The position numbers were made by a program, and so were the translations under genes. This document shows, piece by piece, positions 25,201-37,200 of a stretch of DNA of 64,000 nucleotides (within the stretch, counting starts at the first letter, position 1; the number at the start of each line of letters is the position of its first letter). A model generated the notes under the pieces. It saw nothing but the letters and a program-made list of their open reading frames with translations, had not been told where the DNA came from and ran no database searches. Source of the stretch: Erodium maritimum (lineage: Eukaryota; Streptophyta; Magnoliopsida; Geraniales; Geraniaceae); NCBI GenBank assembly GCA_963921825.1, contig OY997591.1:49683825-49747824 (forward strand), given 5' to 3'.

Positions 25201-28200
25201 AACACGAAGAAGATTTTGAGCTTGAAGATATGGACACCTCAGTAATATCAGCTTGATTTACGAGATCCATCCTCGGGCAGCAAAATAAATTCACATGTGG
25301 TGCCTCATTTGTTCGTGTGACTACACACCCTAGAGAAGCATAGCCAGAAGGAGCAATTGGGTACCAGAAGAAAACTTCATCATATTCTCTCCCCACAATA
25401 TGAGCAACTTTAGTAAATTGAACAGGCTTTGCAGAGATTTCAGGACAGTCAGTCTTGAAGATGATTCCTAACCCAGGGGGCTCCAAGCTAGAAGCATTAG
25501 TACCACACATCAAATATTAACCAGGGAGAAGAAAAAAAGTGTCAATCTTCACTGGATAAAATATCAGCAATGAATAGAACTTAATCAACATAATTAGAAT
25601 AACAACAAATTATGTTATAGAGACTAACCCATCAGTTACGCAGTCACCCAATATGCCATAACCTGCACGTGAAACTGGTCGCCATATTGAAACTGGTCGA
25701 CGGAGGCCATTACCCTTATCCCACCAGATTCGCTCAAAGTTGGGGGTTGAGATAAAGCAGTCATTTGCTTTTGAAATTGTTCTAATGACATCCCATCCAG
25801 ATGGAGTTTTAGTTTGATTATTTTTTTGCTTACTTTCATAACTTGGGGATGGCTCTTTAGAGGAAGGTTGCTGGCGGTTCCAGTTTGACAAAAGAAGGTG
25901 GCTCAGATCACAAGTACTGTAATTGGGAGGACATTCAGCTGACGAGTGAGCATAAAATGAACCAAGAACATTGTCAAGACGCCAGATGCTAAATCCAGAT
26001 GGAAAGCAATGATTTGATCGGCCAGTGTATATGCAATCTGAATATGTGGCCGACGTTACAAGGTCAGTACGTATGCAATAAACAATATGGATTGGTGGTG
26101 GTTGGTTTCCTGTATTTGTCACACAGCCTAATGCCATGTATCCTGGAGGCGCAACAGGCATCCAAAGAGAACAATCGCATTCAACATCAGACTGACCTTC
26201 ATTTTCTTGACAACCCTGAATATTAGACAACAAACCTACGAGATTGAAACCAACGGGCTTCCGTACACGTCCATATGTATTATTCACCGCCATAACCGCC
26301 TGCGAAGGAGGAGTTGGCCTGAAAAAAAAATACAAAATAGATTAGTAATTTGTGCTACACAAAGCAAAGTTGGGGAAACTTTGATTAAAGATAAGATGAT
26401 GGGAAACTGTTTAAGGTGGTTTGGACACGTACAATATAGATAGACTAATGGATAGGGCTAGGCCTGAGTTAAAATGGGAACAAGTAACAAGAAAAGCACA
26501 TGATATATCGACTTGAGAGAAGGCAACATTGCATAGGAGGCCAGTACGAGAATACAAGAGGATCTGAAGGAGTTTTGCTTATGTATTCATGCAATTGGCA
26601 TCACTTTATTCGGGGATTGTCTTAAGGATAAAGAAGCGACAACTTCCCCATAGCCCGGGAAAGCCAATACCACCTTTTTCTTTTATAGAGAAAACAAAAT
26701 TCATTAAATGGTTTAAAGTTGCCTTTGGATTATATTTTGACGACTTCAAACAACCACAATAGTGAACTATTGTTGGTGGTTCCGCGGAACTGTGTGTTCC
26801 CGAGGCTGGCGGTGCTGGTGTCTTCATTGTGATTGTATTTGTGGTTTGTTGGTGGGCTTCTTTTTGTCCGGCCCATCTTGTTTCTAGGCCCAAATCTTGT
26901 TGTTTGGCCCTGTTGTTGGGAAGATTTGTGTTGTATTAGGGGATCCATTTTGGGCTGATCTTGCTTTTGTCTCTTTCTTGGAGTTTGAAGCATATTTATA
27001 ACAATCGCTTATAAAAAATAAATAGTGTACTTTACACTGACTTTCACTTGAAGGGAAGACAACTGCTAGAACTAAATGTAAAAGTCTGAAATATTATTGA
27101 TGATACTTGATAATCTTGATGTTTCAATACAATGAACGCATCTCTTTATATAGGGATTGACTATATACAAAATAGGAAATACTAATACTAAACAATATAG
27201 GAAACCTAACTTAACTACGAATAGGAAATACTTGTAACTGAAAATAAACTAAACTCTAACACTCCCTAAACTCTAACACTCCCCTCACGTGCAAGTCGGA
27301 TAACGAGTCTTGTACGTGGACGAAATATAAATTTCAAATTTTAACTTCATGTTGTTGCTTCACCACTTTGTTGTTGTTGCCGAAGAACTGATATTTTTTT
27401 TCAAAACTACCCCTCACGTGTAGGACTCAACATCTGGGCCATAGCAGGAATGTACGTCTGCTTATGGGCTTAAAATTTAATATAAGGTGGAGGTGACAAA
27501 TGGGACAATACCCAATAACGGCTTTTTAAAGCCTAAAAAGATCTGGAGCCATTGGCTCATACCTTGATTTTACGGACGCACGATTCAACTTCGAGCAATT
27601 ACACCACGTGGGAGCAAAACATCTTCACAAAAGTCGCATAATGATAATGCGAAACAACTTGATGCAATTATGTCACATGACGATGCAAAAAAGTTCAAGC
27701 AACTACGTCGCATGACGACGCTGCGAAACAACTTCGAGCAACTACGTCGTATAACGATGGTGCAAAACATCTTCAAGTAAGCACGAGGATTGTGCAAACC
27801 ATGCTGATTTTACGGATGCACAAGAATGTGTCATTTTTAGTTTTAGGAAATTACAAAAACCCTAAAATTGAATCGGAAAGAAGAAAATCATAAGAAAAAA
27901 ACAGTACCCGGCGTAAACAGTACCGACATGAACAGTATCAGCACGAACAGTAACCCGTGAACAGTGTCACGGATGAACAGTAGAAATTCCATAGAACAAT
28001 TTCTTCCCACCCACTAAATTATATGCTAACGAGTGCGCAAAGCAATAACCCACGAAGAGGCTCTGATACCATGTAAAATTCTGAAATATTATTGATAATA
28101 CCTGATAGGGTAAACTACAAATACATACCCCAAACTTATCACGATTAACTGATTCCTACCCTCATGTTTTTTTGTAACCGATACATACTCAAATGTTTCG

Positions 28201-31200
28201 AAAATTAACGCAAAACCCCTATCGTCCAACTCCGTCAGTCTCATTATTGTTAAATGACGAATGTACCCTCAACAGACTTTGAAAATTACACAACCATGCC
28301 ATTTTTGTTATTTTTTTTTAAGTTTCAATTAACTCTCTCTCTCCTCCCTCCACCTCCTTCCTCTGCCGACCCTCTCTCTCCTCCCTCCACCAATGCCCCT
28401 CTCTTTCCTCTGCCGCCCTCTCTCTCCTCCCTCTTTGGGAAGCCATTAGGCACCACATAAGATCTCACAAACGCCGTCAGCTCCTGCCACCAAATCCACC
28501 CAATTCAATGAATAAACCCAACTCAATCGAAGAGAGAGAGAGAGAGAGAGAGACTGGGGAGGCGGAATCGAGGAGGTGTTGCTGTAATTCGGGAGGAAGA
28601 GGAGGGAGCGGATCTGGGGAGACGAGATTGGCGCTGATGCGGAGGGTTTCACGGATGAGGAGGCGAGCATCCTGAGAGGAGCTCGTTAAGGTCTGAGTCA
28701 CTGCAGGTTTGGAGGATTTGTTGAGATTCATCGGAGGAGGAGCCATAGACGACGTTCCAAATTGGGGAGAGGAGGAAGGGGAATGGTGGCTCAGGTGAGG
28801 TTGAGCTCTTCTTCTTCTTCTTGCTCCTCTTGCTCTTGTTAAACCTGTCGACTTGGGGAGAGGGGGAAGGGGAATGGTGGCTCCGGTAGGCCGCGCACAA
28901 ATTTGAGCTCAGAATTGGCGAGGAAGAGATGTAGAGATTGGGTGAAGATAACATGAACCTGATTTTTTATTTACTGTTATTCAACTTTTTTTTAAAATAC
29001 GTAATATTAATAAATCAATAAAAATAAAAAAAATCAGATTTATCACAAAAATAGTTAGGAATTTAAAAAAAATCAATTTTTATTAAATATTTAAAACAGA
29101 ATTAATAAAAATGTATAACAAGTGATTTTTGTAAACAATGGTATTTTTGTAAATATTTGAAAGATAGAGTTGGATTTATGGTTAAGGGTATTGTGGGTAT
29201 TTTTTTTTAAAAATTAACAGAAAATGGATGGAAAATCAGACAACAGGGCTTTGCGTTAAATTTCGGAACATTTGAGTATGTATCGGTTACAAAAAAACAT
29301 GAGGGTAGGTATCAGTTAATCGTGATAAGTTTGGGGTATGTATTTGTAGTTTACCCTACTTGATAATCTTGTTGTTTCAATGAGAGCATCCCTTTATATA
29401 GGGATTACTCTATATGAAATAGGAAATATTAATACTAAACAATATTCTTGACACTAAAGAAGGAATAGGAAATACTTGTAACTGGAAATAAACTAAACTC
29501 CAACACTAAAGAAGCCCTTCAAAGTAGAAAATAGCAAACCTAAGAGAACTCAAAATTAACCAGTTGATCACAATGTTGGCAGAAACAGAAATGAAAGGAA
29601 AGAAACTTTAATCTAACAGATACAAGGAGACTTGATAAATAAATAACATATACCAACTCCTACCTTGATGTCACGCAATCTCCGAAGATAACATAGCTTG
29701 ATGGAGCTTGAGGTCTCCAAAAGGTGAGATTGTTATGTGTCCTATTTCCTGCAAAACATTACTGCCCAATATAGGTAAGTGTAATAAATATGGGAGACTA
29801 AGGGTCACCCATTAATAGGCCTAGAAGTCTAAGAGACCCTATTACCATTAGTAGGGTAGTGGAAGAGTCACCAATATGTGTATATATATGTAGTCCCTTT
29901 GTATATTCAGATCAAGGTGAATAAGAACATTTTCTTATTGCAACTTAATGCAGTAATGCCGTTCAGCACAGATGTTAAGGTTCAACAGACACAGCGAGAA
30001 CAAATGGCGATAATGAGCTTTCTTGCAGGACTTGGCTCTCAGTTTGAATCGGCCAAATCTCAAATCCTTTCTAGCACAGAGCTAACCTCGTTGGTCGAAG
30101 TGTTTAGCAGAGTTCTTCGCACAGATACCCAGAAAGGAGAAGTGTCATCTGCCCCCGAGGTTCATAATGCTCTTATTGGTCATTCACGCGGGCCTCTCAA
30201 TTCTCGCCCTTATGGGAGAGGCGCTCATAGGGGAAGTGGACGAGCAAGTAATCCTGGTCGTTGGAATAATCGAAATCAAGAGACAGGGGGAGTTATCTGC
30301 TTCTATTGTAAGGAACCAGGACATACCAAGGGATCGTGCCCAAAGTTAATCCCACGATCGTCTGCCAATGTTGCTGCTACTTCCTCTAATCAGACCATCA
30401 CTATATCGGTAGCTGAGTATGACCGCCTTCGCCAGTACCAGGATACATCCACGCACTCATCTCTCTCTGTCACCTCTGCCGCTGAGTCAGGTAATCTACC
30501 TAAGTGCCTCATTTCGTCCCAATCCCCCCCCCCCCCTCAGTGGGTCCTTGATTCTGGTGCCACAGATCACATGACAGGTAACCCTAAATTACTTGACACT
30601 TTTGAACCTCGTACTTCATGTTCTTCTTTAAGCTTAGCTGATGGTTCTCAGTGCCCTGTTGTTGGGTCTGGGACGGTCCGTCTCACACCATCCATTTCTC
30701 TACCTTCGGTCTTAAGCTTACCTGGACTCTCGTTTAATTTAATGTCCATCAGTAAAGTTACCCGTGCTCTAAATTGTTGTGTCTCATTTTATCCTGATCA
30801 TTGTCTGTTTCAGGATCTGTTGACGAAGCGGATTATTGGTGAAGGACATGAGTCGGGGGGGGGGGGGGGGTTTACATCATGAATACCGAGAAACCCGCTC
30901 CATCAATCGCTTGTTCAGCCTCCTTAACCATACTTGAAGCCCATTGTCGCTCTGGCCATCCGTCTCTTCCAATCTTGAAGAAGCTTTATCCCCAGTTTGA
31001 GAAGGTACAATCTTTCGATTGTGAAGCATGTCGGTTTGCTAAGCATCATCGTCTCCCCTCTACTCCTCGAGTCAAGAAAAGAGTCAGCTCTCCTTTTGAA
31101 TTAGTCCATTCTGATGTTTGGGGTCCGTCACCTGTAGTGTCTAAAACTGGGGTTCGGTATTTTGTTTCTTTTGTGGATGATTTTTCTCGAACTACTTGGC

Positions 31201-34200
31201 TTTACTTCATGAAGAACCGTTCTGAGTTATTCTCTCATTTTACTGCCTTTTGTGCTGAAATACAAACTCAGTTTGGTTCTAATGCTCGTATTTTGAGAAG
31301 TGATAATGCCAAAGAATACTTTTCTAAGCCATACACTACTTACATGGCCCAGAATGGTATCCTTCATGAATCATCTTGTGTTGATACCCCGTCTCAAAAT
31401 GGAGTTGCTGAAAGGAAGAATAGACATCTTCTTGAAACTACAAGAGCACTTTTATTTCAGACTCATGTACCAAAATGTTTTTGGGCTGACGTTGTTTCAA
31501 CTGCATGTTTTCTCATCAATCGCATGCCTTCATCTGTCCTTCAAGGTGAAATCCCATATCAAGTCTTATTTCCCACCAAACCTCTTTTTCCTATTACTCC
31601 TCGTATCTTTGGGAGTACGTGTTTTGTTCGTCCTACTCGTACAAAATTAGATCCTAAGTCTGTTAAATATGTTTTCTTGGGGTATTCTCGGGTTCAGAAG
31701 GGTTATCGTTGCTATTGTCCTGATCTTCATCGATACCTTGTCTCCATTGATGTCACTTTTATGGAACACTGTCCTTTCTTTTATTCAGCAATTCCTCACA
31801 CTCCAAGCCAGGGGGAGACCGATGACTTGTTAGTCTACCACATCTCTCATCAAAAACCGATTGTACCAGCACCTCCTGTTTTACAACCCATCACCACGCC
31901 CACACCATCTGTTATTCCGGACCCGCCACCTCCACCACCACCACTGCCCATCCGTTACATTTATTCCCGTCGTCCAGCACCTCCCGCCGCATGCCCGGAG
32001 CCAAGTTTATCTTCGCCACCAGATCCTGACGACCTCCCCATCGCCCTCCGCAAAGGTAAGCGACAATGTACGTATCCTATCTCTTCCTTTGTGTCATATG
32101 CTCAATTGTCTCCTTCATCATGTTCTTTCATAACCTCTATTGATTCAGTCTCAATTCCCAAAACCGTTAATGAGGCACTATCTCATCCTGGCTGGCGTTC
32201 AGCGATGATAGAAGAAATGAGTGCACTGGATGCGAATGGTACTTGGCAGTTGATCCCGTTGCCTCCCGGGAAGAAGGCTATTGGTTGTAAGTGGGTATTT
32301 GCTGTTAAATTTAACTCTGATGGCTCTGTTGCCCGCCTTAAAGCTCGCCTCGTGGCCAAAGGCTTTGCTCAAACTTATGGAGTGGATTACTCTGATAATT
32401 TCTCCCCTGTGGCTAAGCTAACCTCTGTGCGATTGTTTATCTCTTTGGCAGCCACTTATGATTGGCCTTTATACCAATTGGATATCAAAAATGCTTTCTT
32501 GCACGGGGACTTGAATGAGGAAGTCTATATGGAGCAACCTCCTGGTTTTGTTGCTCAGGGGGAGTGTGGATTGGTATGTCACCTTCGGAAATCGTTATAT
32601 GGTCTCAAACAGAGTCCTCGAGCTTGGTTTGGAAAGTTTAGCCAAGCAGTTGAACAGTTTGGAATGAGCAAGAGCAAGTCCGATCATTCTGTGTTTTACA
32701 AGAAATCTCCAGCAGGTGTCATTCTTCTAGTTGTATATGTGGATGACATTGTGATCACTGGCAGCGATAACTTGGGCATCTCCTCTTTGAAGTCTTTTCT
32801 CCACAACCAGTTTAATACCAAAGACCTGGGAGTCTTGAAGTACTTTATGGGAGTAGAAGTATCAAGAAGCAAGAAGGGCATATTCTTATCTCAGAGAAAA
32901 TATGTGCTGGATTTATTGTCAGAAACTGGGAAGCTTGGAGTCAAGCCATGTTCGGCCCCGTTACCTCAAAATATGCAACTCGTGAAAGAAGGAGAACTAT
33001 TTGAGAATCCAGAGAGGTACAGAAGAATTGTGGGGAAACTGAACTATCTTACAGTAACTCGGCCTGACATTGCATACTCAGTAAGCATCGTAAGTCAGTT
33101 TATGTCCTCCCCTACTGTTGAACATTGGACTGCTCTTGAACATATTTTGGCATATCTAAAAGGAGCTCCACGACGTGGTTTACTCTACCAGAATCACAAT
33201 CATACTCATATAGAATGCTTCACAGATGCAGATTGGGCAGGATCCAAAATTGATCGGCGATCCACTTCGGGGTATTGTGTGTTTGTGGGAGGAAATTTAG
33301 TCTCATGGAGAAGTAAGAAACAAAATGTTGTCTCACGATCTAGTGCAGAATCAGAGTATAGAGCCATGGCTCAATCAGTTGCTGAGATAATGTGGATCTA
33401 TCAACTACTTTCAGAACTCGGTCTCAAAGTCTCCATGCCAGCAAAATTATGGTGTGATAATCAAGCTGCTATTCATATTGCCTCAAATCCCGTATTTCAT
33501 GAACGAACCAAGCATATCGAGATTGACTGTCACTTCGTCCGTGAAAAGCTTCAGCAGAATTTGATTACTACCGCATATGTGAAGACCGGAGAACAATTAG
33601 GAGATATGTTCACCAAAGCACTTTCGGGTACTCGGGTTGATTATCTTTGTAACAAGCTGGGCATGATTAACATCTATGCATCAGCTTGAGGGGGAGTGTA
33701 ATAAATATGGGAGACTAAGGGTCACCCATTAATAGGCCTAGAAGTCTAACAGACCCTATTACCATTAGTAGGGTAGTGGAAGAGTCACCAATATGTGTAT
33801 ATATATGTAGTCCCTTTGTATATTCAGATCAAGGTGAATAAGAACATTTTCTTATTGCAACAGTAAGATAGACCAACGAGTTTGTCTAAACATAAATGCA
33901 GTGGTAAATGAAAGTAGTTAATATGGTACAGTGGTCCTAATGTGAAAATAAAATTCAATCTTAGTTAGATAAGGTATCATAAAGCACAGGTCATGGGAAA
34001 AAACCTTTACGGGAGACCCAGAGTCTGTCATAATTGGTACAGGGAGCTACAGGACTTGAATTTCCATATTGAAATGCTTTGGCAACCTGACTTTGTAGAT
34101 TAAGTACTAGTGACATAGCACTCAGAGAAAGGTGGATACAAATATCCGTTGATAAAACAGATATACTTGTTTTGTCTTCGACAAAAGTATAACTCCATGA

Positions 34201-37200
34201 ACTATCTACTGGATGGAGGATGATAAAACCTGAACCCGCCTCAATAGTCAGATCCTTCAGTAAGGCTCGAATCCAAGTATCCTTCTCTTTTGAGGCATAC
34301 CTGTTGTAAAATCAATAGATAAGTTAGCTTATGTAGGAATGTCATTGTCATGCAAATCATAATATTTGATTGTCAAGTACAATTTGAATCCAAGTATCCT
34401 TCTCCTATGAGAAACCACGGAATTTGATTGTCAAGTAAATCATGATACTTGATAGAGAGAGAGCAAATTTTGGGATCGTGTTTATATGTAATAGCCTATG
34501 TAATTTACCCATGTACAAGTGAAATCCATTATAAAATATATAATAGCCTTTTAGACTTATTTTAGCAAATAAGAATAAAGATAACAATATCATAAGAAAT
34601 TAATGCAAAAATTAAATACGCTTACATGAAGCTCAAATCCATCTTGGCATGGATAAGCTTTTCGCCATATGATGAATCGTCCAAATAAGACTTAGTACCA
34701 TCGTAGAAAGTGAAGTCAGCAGAAACAACCTATATAGATGAAACCAAATGGAGAGAAAACTATATAATGGCCATCAAAGTAAAATAACTACAAGAAACAG
34801 ATAATAGTTTACAAATGAACAATTTTACATCAAGACGAGTTGATAAATTTCTTCTTCTTTTTTTCCGTAAGACACAGAACATGTCAGAAGAAATGTGAGG
34901 TTATGGCACTTCCAACAAATGGGATCCAATCTACAGATATACTTCACAGAAAACCCAGGACAAAATCAGAGAAAGAGGCACGGTAATTATTTCAGAGCAG
35001 ACCAAACGTAAAAGTTCAAAATGCATGTTCAAAATCCCCAGGAGCCTCCAAAAGGATACTCAGTCTCGGTCCAAATAAATGTATCTTGATCATATAATGT
35101 AGGCAAATTATGCATAAATCAAATCAACGATAATAAAGTAAACGACATAGCTAGAACAAGTTGAGTAGAAAACTGAAGGATTTCCCACCTGGGTTTCAAA
35201 AGTAAAACTTTGCAGGCTACTTGAACTACTTTGAGGACTTGAGGAAGAATTTGAGGTGTCTGATGACTTTTGCGTGTAGTTTATCTTCTCATCACCAGGT
35301 GGAGATTTATCTGAATACAGTATGTCAACACCGTCTTCTATGCAGACAGAGTAGCTACTGTCATTACTCAAGCATATAGACCTCATTAAAAGGGAACCAT
35401 TCTGTTGGATACACAAAAACCCAAAAGTGAGTACGTTATAGTTGAACAGTCAAGAATGTAGTCAAATCAAGACAAGCTACACACTTTAAGTTTTTCTACC
35501 CTCCTAAATGTAATTAATAATTGTTATGACTATTATGACTATCATTTTCATTATCAGCATTGATAATGACAATGCATTTCACCCTAATCAAGGTCAAAGT
35601 GATTATGAAGTGATATTTGAAGTATAATGTCTAGTCTAGGTCAGTCTTGACTTTAATATCAATAGAATAAAATATTTAAAACCTTAAAAATACCATCACA
35701 AATAAACAAAGGACAAGCACATAAATAAAATGTTGGCCTTAACTCGTCCAATAGTTGAAAGTGAACTGATTTTGTAGTAACGCAGAAGGAAACAATTTAC
35801 CATTTAATAGCCCTAATATAAAGTTTTCAAAGCACACATTTCTTTGACCGGATACAAATAATAATAATTACGAATTGAAAAAATATTATGCAATTAAGAA
35901 TACTTAAAAGGTTATTAACTGCAAGGTTAACTATAACCATGTGAGAAGTGCAAGTACCTCAATTTTCACATTAACAAACCGCAGTCTCTTACCACGCCCA
36001 ATAAATATAATCGGCTGTGACCTCACTACATGGTCCTTCATTTCTGTTTCCTCTGTTAAACAGATCATCTTCCCACAACCATCATATGTATACTCATTAA
36101 CCCCTGGAGCATCAGCAACTAACTGTCTATTTGTAGATAAATACACCACATCTTCTCTCTGCTTGTAATAAGCCTCGGATAGAATTATGCAATTCTTTCT
36201 ACTTATGGGATCATTCATAGGATTCATAGTTTCCTCCCTTCCAGTTACAGATTTCAAGGATGGCACGAAAAACTCACTCACTGCAAGAAGGAATTCTGGG
36301 ACTACAAGAACTCGTGGCTGCTGAATCCGAAGTACAAATGACTTTGATGACAATCGCCATCTACAGTCCATCAAGAACATTGTTGAATATGGAATATCCA
36401 CATCCCCAATTCCAGAATTTTTCCGCATGATGCTACCCCTGTTTGAAGAAAAAGATAACCTTCCCGTGGAAGCTTGTTTGGAAGCATCAGTGGTTGAACC
36501 AAACATCAGGCGCATTTCAGGCTTAGTGTCTGGACGAACATCCAGGATGGAAAATTTTGGAATGGTTACATAGAGATCCGCTTCAGATAATTTCGTCATC
36601 CGGTATGATACCCAAAGATCTTCAAGCTGCAAGAACAAGGCATCAAGCAAGGAAAATAAAACAATATATGCTGATAACATCAAAGATTTGCTGTAATGAT
36701 AGGACTTAGACACAACTAGCTAATCTGTGCTTACCCAGATGTTTGTATAACGGGCACAATGACAATTAATCCTTAATAACCGGGACAGATGTATCTAAAT
36801 TTACATTGAATGGATTAGACAGGAGAGATTACAAATTAACAAAGCGAATGGTCCTTACTTTGTTTGACTACAGTCACTTCTGCACCTTTATTAATTAAAG
36901 GGTAATTCCTTGAAACTATCCACTTGAATTCCCATGAACAAAAAACTACCCAATATAAAACACAACAAGACGATAGAAAATCTAAGTTACAGAAGGTAAG
37001 CACTCACAACAATATGAGCTAACGGCAATGCCTCAGGAGTGCCAGTACACAACTCTAACAAAGCATAGTTAATTTCAACTGCCAGTATAGTAATTGTACG
37101 TGACAGTATCATGTGGCTATCAATATCAGCCTTATCTGTCAACAACTGTGTTGTATCTTTCAAATAGGAATGACCACGAAAACTTGGAGGAACACTAGGC

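Larger units (their letters stand above)
27077..29505 (-). mobile_element. Non-autonomous LTR retrotransposon, interrupted by a Mutator-like element
   Basis: LTRs: 27077 to about 27278, and 28072-28107 continuing at 29357-29505. They run TGTAAAA... to ...CTCTAACA/CTCCAACA, with the 5-bp duplication CTAAA at 27072-27076 and 29506-29510. On the minus strand the LTR is followed by TGGTATCAGAGCCTC (primer site, 28071-28057). A GTGAGGGGAGTG purine tract adjoins the other LTR. The internal region is non-coding with tandem repeats, including ...GAACAGTA motifs at 27900-27985. A 16-bp duplication (TAAACTCTAACACTCC) blurs the LTR edge near 27262-27278. Confidence 0.82.
29780..33862 (+). mobile_element. 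Ty1/Copia LTR retrotransposon, recent but defective
   Basis: LTRs of about 166 bp lie at 29780-29945 and 33697-33862, with TGTAATAAATATGG starts. They differ by only one obvious internal base and a 3'-edge change. The 5-bp duplication is GTAAG (29775-29779 and 33863-33867). The purine tract TTGAGGGGGAG precedes the 3' LTR. The 5' LTR joins directly to the middle of gag: the primer binding site and the gag start are missing. Between gag-protease and pol a 16-G run (30855-30870) coincides with a frame change. It lies in the VPS13 intron 29749-34004, sense opposite to the gene. Confidence 0.93.

Noticed and set aside
26606-26993. Open frames of about 90 codons on the minus strand
   Set aside because: Non-overlapping with VPS13 exons, low complexity (Thr/Pro/Gln), no homology recognised; probably repeat-derived intron sequence.
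27586-27776. CRISPR-like array of short repeats
   Set aside because: Units are directly tandem without unique spacers, degenerate, and lie within a plant LTR element.
28477-28746. Independent functional gene beginning MAPPPMNLNKSS
   Set aside because: Enclosed by perfect transposon arms, short, and ending in microsatellite-encoded low complexity; treated as a captured fragment.
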